From: Succinimonas sp045124755 | GTDB lineage: Bacteria > Pseudomonadota > Gammaproteobacteria > Enterobacterales > Succinivibrionaceae | Assembly (NCBI RefSeq): GCF_045124755.1 | Contig: NZ_JBGVMK010000012.1 | DNA: 64,000 nt | Direction: 5' to 3' (one strand) | Shown: one piece after another, positions 62,153-64,000 of the stretch | Layout of the letters: each line of letters begins with the position of its first letter | Numbering within the stretch: position 1 is the stretch's first letter | Translations under genes and position numbers: made by a program | The notes under the pieces: model-generated | Told to the model about the DNA's origin: nothing | The model's input: the letters and a program-made list of their open reading frames with translations, nothing else | Databases searched by the model: none

Positions 62153-63553
62153 ATGAAATCAGCTTTCAGCAAAGGACTTCGGATAGCGAGAATCGCTGCC
62201 GCGGTGTCTGCCATGCTTCTTGCCGGCGCAGCGCTTTCCGGCTGCGGGGACTCCGATAACCCGACAAATGACGACGTAAAGCATTCTGCTGCTGAAGAGG
62301 GCAAACCTGACCCCGGACAGCCTGCCAATGTCAGGGAAGACCGCAGTCATCAGGAGCTTCCGGCTGACCAGAGCAGCGTAACAGCGGTAAATTCCGCAAC
62401 CGGAGAAATTGGCGGAGCCAATGAAGGACTCGATACGCCGGAGGAGAATTTTACTTCCGCTGAGCCTAACCCTGACGAATACAGCAATGCTGATAATGCG
62501 GGAGAAGCTGACAGCCTGGAAGACACTGCCGAAACCTTCCCGGACACTCCTGAAGACGGCGAAACCCCGGAGCTGAAAAAGACCGTCGCCGTTACCGTTC
62601 CGCGCCATCTTCACATTGTCGGCGGGAACCCTTATGGCGATACCGAACCGCCTCTTGAGCCCCTGTACGACGCTGATGACGACGCTGCTGCCCCGGAATA
62701 TCGGTCCGATCTGTCAGAGATCTCAAAGATGCGTTATCTTATGGTTAAAACCTCCAGGAACGACACGGTTATGCCCGAGCTGGCTCAGCCGCCTATTGAA
62801 AGATATGATGAGACCTACGGCGAAAATATCGTCTATGACTACGGCTGGCAGGTTAATGCCACAGGATTTCGGTTCTCCAGCCTGTACGGCTTCGGTGCTG
62901 TAGATGACGAAGCTCTGGAAAAGGCCGCCCGGGAATGCGACAAGGATCCGGTCTGCTCCCGCATGAAGAAGCTTCCGGAGAAATACATCTCCTCCAACAA
63001 AAATCCCTGCGCCTACACCGATAACTCCAAACGTTTAATCACCTGCTCCTTCTCTGATTTCAAAAACGAAAAAAGGCGGTCTCTGGGCAAAAACAGGCTT
63101 ATCGCGGATGCTGTCATCTACGATGTTTCCGGGCTCAGCTTTCTCCCGAAGGGGATTATCGAAGCCTGCGAGCTTGCGGCATCCGAGAAAAAAGATATAA
63201 ACGAGACAGACGATGAATACGATGAAGAAATCTGGCGGCACAACGGGGAGCGGGAGCTTGCCGTATATAATGCCAACGTTCTTCTGGAGCTTATTGCAGA
63301 ATCAGCGGCCGGTACCAAATCAATACTGAAATCCCCCGGCGCCGGCTGGAATTATCATTCGCCTGAAAGCAGCGAGTATGATGAGATGAACCGGGAGTTT
63401 CCCTCGGAAATCGCCACCTCCGCCTTCTATCAGGAACCCCTTAAGGAGGATCCGAAAAACAAGTATCGCCTCCGCATAAGAAGCCCCTGCCAGATTGACG
63501 TGAAAAAGCTTAACAAAAATATGCATCTTACCGTCTACGGCCGGAGGAAGTAA
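62153..63553 (+). CDS. Catalysis-free subtilase paralog lipoprotein (copy 13)
   Basis: 466 residues in one open frame, start after ATAAGGAGCGTCCGTT. Lipobox LSGC with Cys31 (+2 Gly). The N-domain has drifted strongly (QPANVRED where others have KPYKIRAD, EWFY lost, many Pro and Glu). After TVAVTVPRHLHIVGGNPYGD a 35-residue linker leads to KMRYLMVKTSRNDT, so the whole S8 domain with Asp, His, Asn and Ser is missing. The C-terminal P-like domain is well kept: WQVNATGFRFSSLYGF, CDKDPVC, NPCAYTDNSKRLITC, LLELIAESAAGTKS, SPCQID. No stop or frameshift. It may be a decoy, binding partner or regulator of copy 12; function unknown. Confidence 0.88.
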   Translation: MKSAFSKGLRIARIAAAVSAMLLAGAALSGCGDSDNPTNDDVKHSAAEEGKPDPGQPANVREDRSHQELPADQSSVTAVNSATGEIGGANEGLDTPEENFTSAEPNPDEYSNADNAGEADSLEDTAETFPDTPEDGETPELKKTVAVTVPRHLHIVGGNPYGDTEPPLEPLYDADDDAAAPEYRSDLSEISKMRYLMVKTSRNDTVMPELAQPPIERYDETYGENIVYDYGWQVNATGFRFSSLYGFGAVDDEALEKAARECDKDPVCSRMKKLPEKYISSNKNPCAYTDNSKRLITCSFSDFKNEKRRSLGKNRLIADAVIYDVSGLSFLPKGIIEACELAASEKKDINETDDEYDEEIWRHNGERELAVYNANVLLELIAESAAGTKSILKSPGAGWNYHSPESSEYDEMNREFPSEIATSAFYQEPLKEDPKNKYRLRIRSPCQIDVKKLNKNMHLTVYGRRK

Positions 63554-63701
63554 GCATACTGCTTTTCAGAGAAAGTTCCCTCATTTCCGGAACCAAAAGT
63601 CAGGACGCCTCTGAACCAATGCGCCAATATGCATAAAAAGGAGATCCATGCTGAAATTTAAACGATGAACTCTTAGATCCGGCAGAAAAAGCCGCTACAA
63701 T

Positions 63702-63713
63702 GAAAACGTTTTC
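63702..63713 (+). promoter_or_regulatory. LacI-type palindrome upstream of the last gene
   Basis: GAAAACGTTTTC, a perfect 12-bp palindrome with the central CG typical of LacI/GalR/PurR operators, 53 nt before ATG 63767. The same palindrome sits at 41737-41748, at a similar distance from the homologous start codon. Confidence 0.55.
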
Positions 63714-63766
63714 CATTCTGTCAGAAAACGTGGAGTTCTGTCGCATACCACGGGAGATAATACAGC

Positions 63767-64000
63767 ATGAACCGCACCGCTTATATCATTACCTTTGTGG
63801 GGGATAAACAGCAACCCAATGACGGCTGTCTTGCTCCTGATACTGCTCCCGAAAACATTTACACCGTAAACGGACATGAAAGCGAACGCTATAAAGGGCT
63901 CTTAACCGGCGATGCTCCCATGCAGTATCTTATGCAGAAGGCCGGTGAGAAGGCCGAACGAATCTCCGTAATTGCCATCGTAAGCAACAAGGTCTATCAG
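63767..64000 (+). CDS. 5' part of an unrecognised gene, cut by the window end
   Basis: The first 78 codons, start ATG 63767 after CGGGAGATAATACAGC. The protein opens with a short strand (MNRTAYIITFVGDK), later VNGHESERYKGLLTGDAPMQ and YLMQKAGEKAERISVIAIVS-NK. This alternation of strand, helix and strand suggests a Rossmann-like fold, and the pattern is loosely like CARF or other nucleotide-sensing domains, but I cannot assign it. No signal peptide. It lies 213 nt after copy 13. Its start and promoter also exist at 41.66-41.84 kb, fused to protease debris, so at least two copies once existed. Confidence 0.75.
   Translation, partial: MNRTAYIITFVGDKQQPNDGCLAPDTAPENIYTVNGHESERYKGLLTGDAPMQYLMQKAGEKAERISVIAIVSNKVYQ

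Noticed and set aside
34786..63553. Phage or transposon origin of the array
   Set aside because: No integrase, transposase, terminal repeats or phage structural genes were seen; tandem duplication with recombination explains it.

Overview
The window looks like a chromosomal segment of a diderm (Gram-negative), fermentative, gut- or rumen-type bacterium. The evidence is lipoprotein signal peptides with an LSGC lipobox, Sec-exported proteins with many cysteines, an iron-containing alcohol dehydrogenase, an AlbA_2/RecG-like regulator, an AAA-ATPase_like/PDDEXK_9 protein and DUF6273 proteins. I lean towards Gammaproteobacteria of the Succinivibrionaceae/Aeromonadales type. Part of that lean is the kexin-like (S8B) protease plus small secreted partner arrangement, which recalls the Aeromonas serine protease/ORF2 pair. 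This placement is inference. No rRNA, tRNA, insertion sequence or CRISPR array was recognised.

Layout. 1-2.3 kb: an AT-rich island with unrecognised genes, including a paralogous pair. 2.57-4.46 kb: about 29 tandem 11/12-bp units ending at the start codon of an AlbA_2-HATPase_c_4 regulator. 4.65-10.4 kb: a cytosolic Ser/Thr kinase fused to DUF6273, a REC-degenerate GGDEF-EAL phosphodiesterase and an acidic protein. 10.6-14.8 kb: a PDDEXK_9 ATPase, gene fossils and a secreted protein with a Ca-loop-like motif. 15.2-21.8 kb: a heterodimeric ABC exporter with one degenerate ATP site, followed by a four-fold DUF6273 protein. 22-32 kb: ordinary accessory genes (small membrane protein, thermonuclease, membrane GGDEF protein, LemA, flavin reductase, alcohol dehydrogenase, a frameshifted ATPase, a GIY-YIG protein). 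32.5-34.2 kb: a His-rich lipoprotein with 13-residue repeats, plus a fossil of a second copy of its tail.

34.8-63.6 kb is the outstanding part: a tandem array of kexin-like subtilase lipoproteins. It holds eight intact catalytic copies, one intact copy precisely lacking the catalytic domain, one broken copy with the same deletion, one 3' fragment and one small fossil. Two catalytic copies are each preceded, 11-12 nt upstream, by a gene for a small Sec-exported protein resembling a subtilase propeptide or external chaperone. Only those two proteases have Asp-Asp after the lipid-modified Cys, which would predict inner-membrane retention. The two catalysis-free copies each sit directly behind a catalytic copy of the same subclass. 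Sequence blocks are shuffled between copies, several units share a TATAAT promoter element (in the single-gene units next to a GC-rich inverted repeat), and many units end in near-identical terminators. A hybrid sensor kinase on the opposite strand interrupts the array.

The window ends in the first 78 codons of an unrecognised gene (63767 onward). Its promoter and first dozen codons also occur at about 41.66-41.84 kb, fused to a 3' protease fragment. I read this as a recombination scar that suggests an ancestral module of protease, catalysis-free paralog and this gene, present twice.
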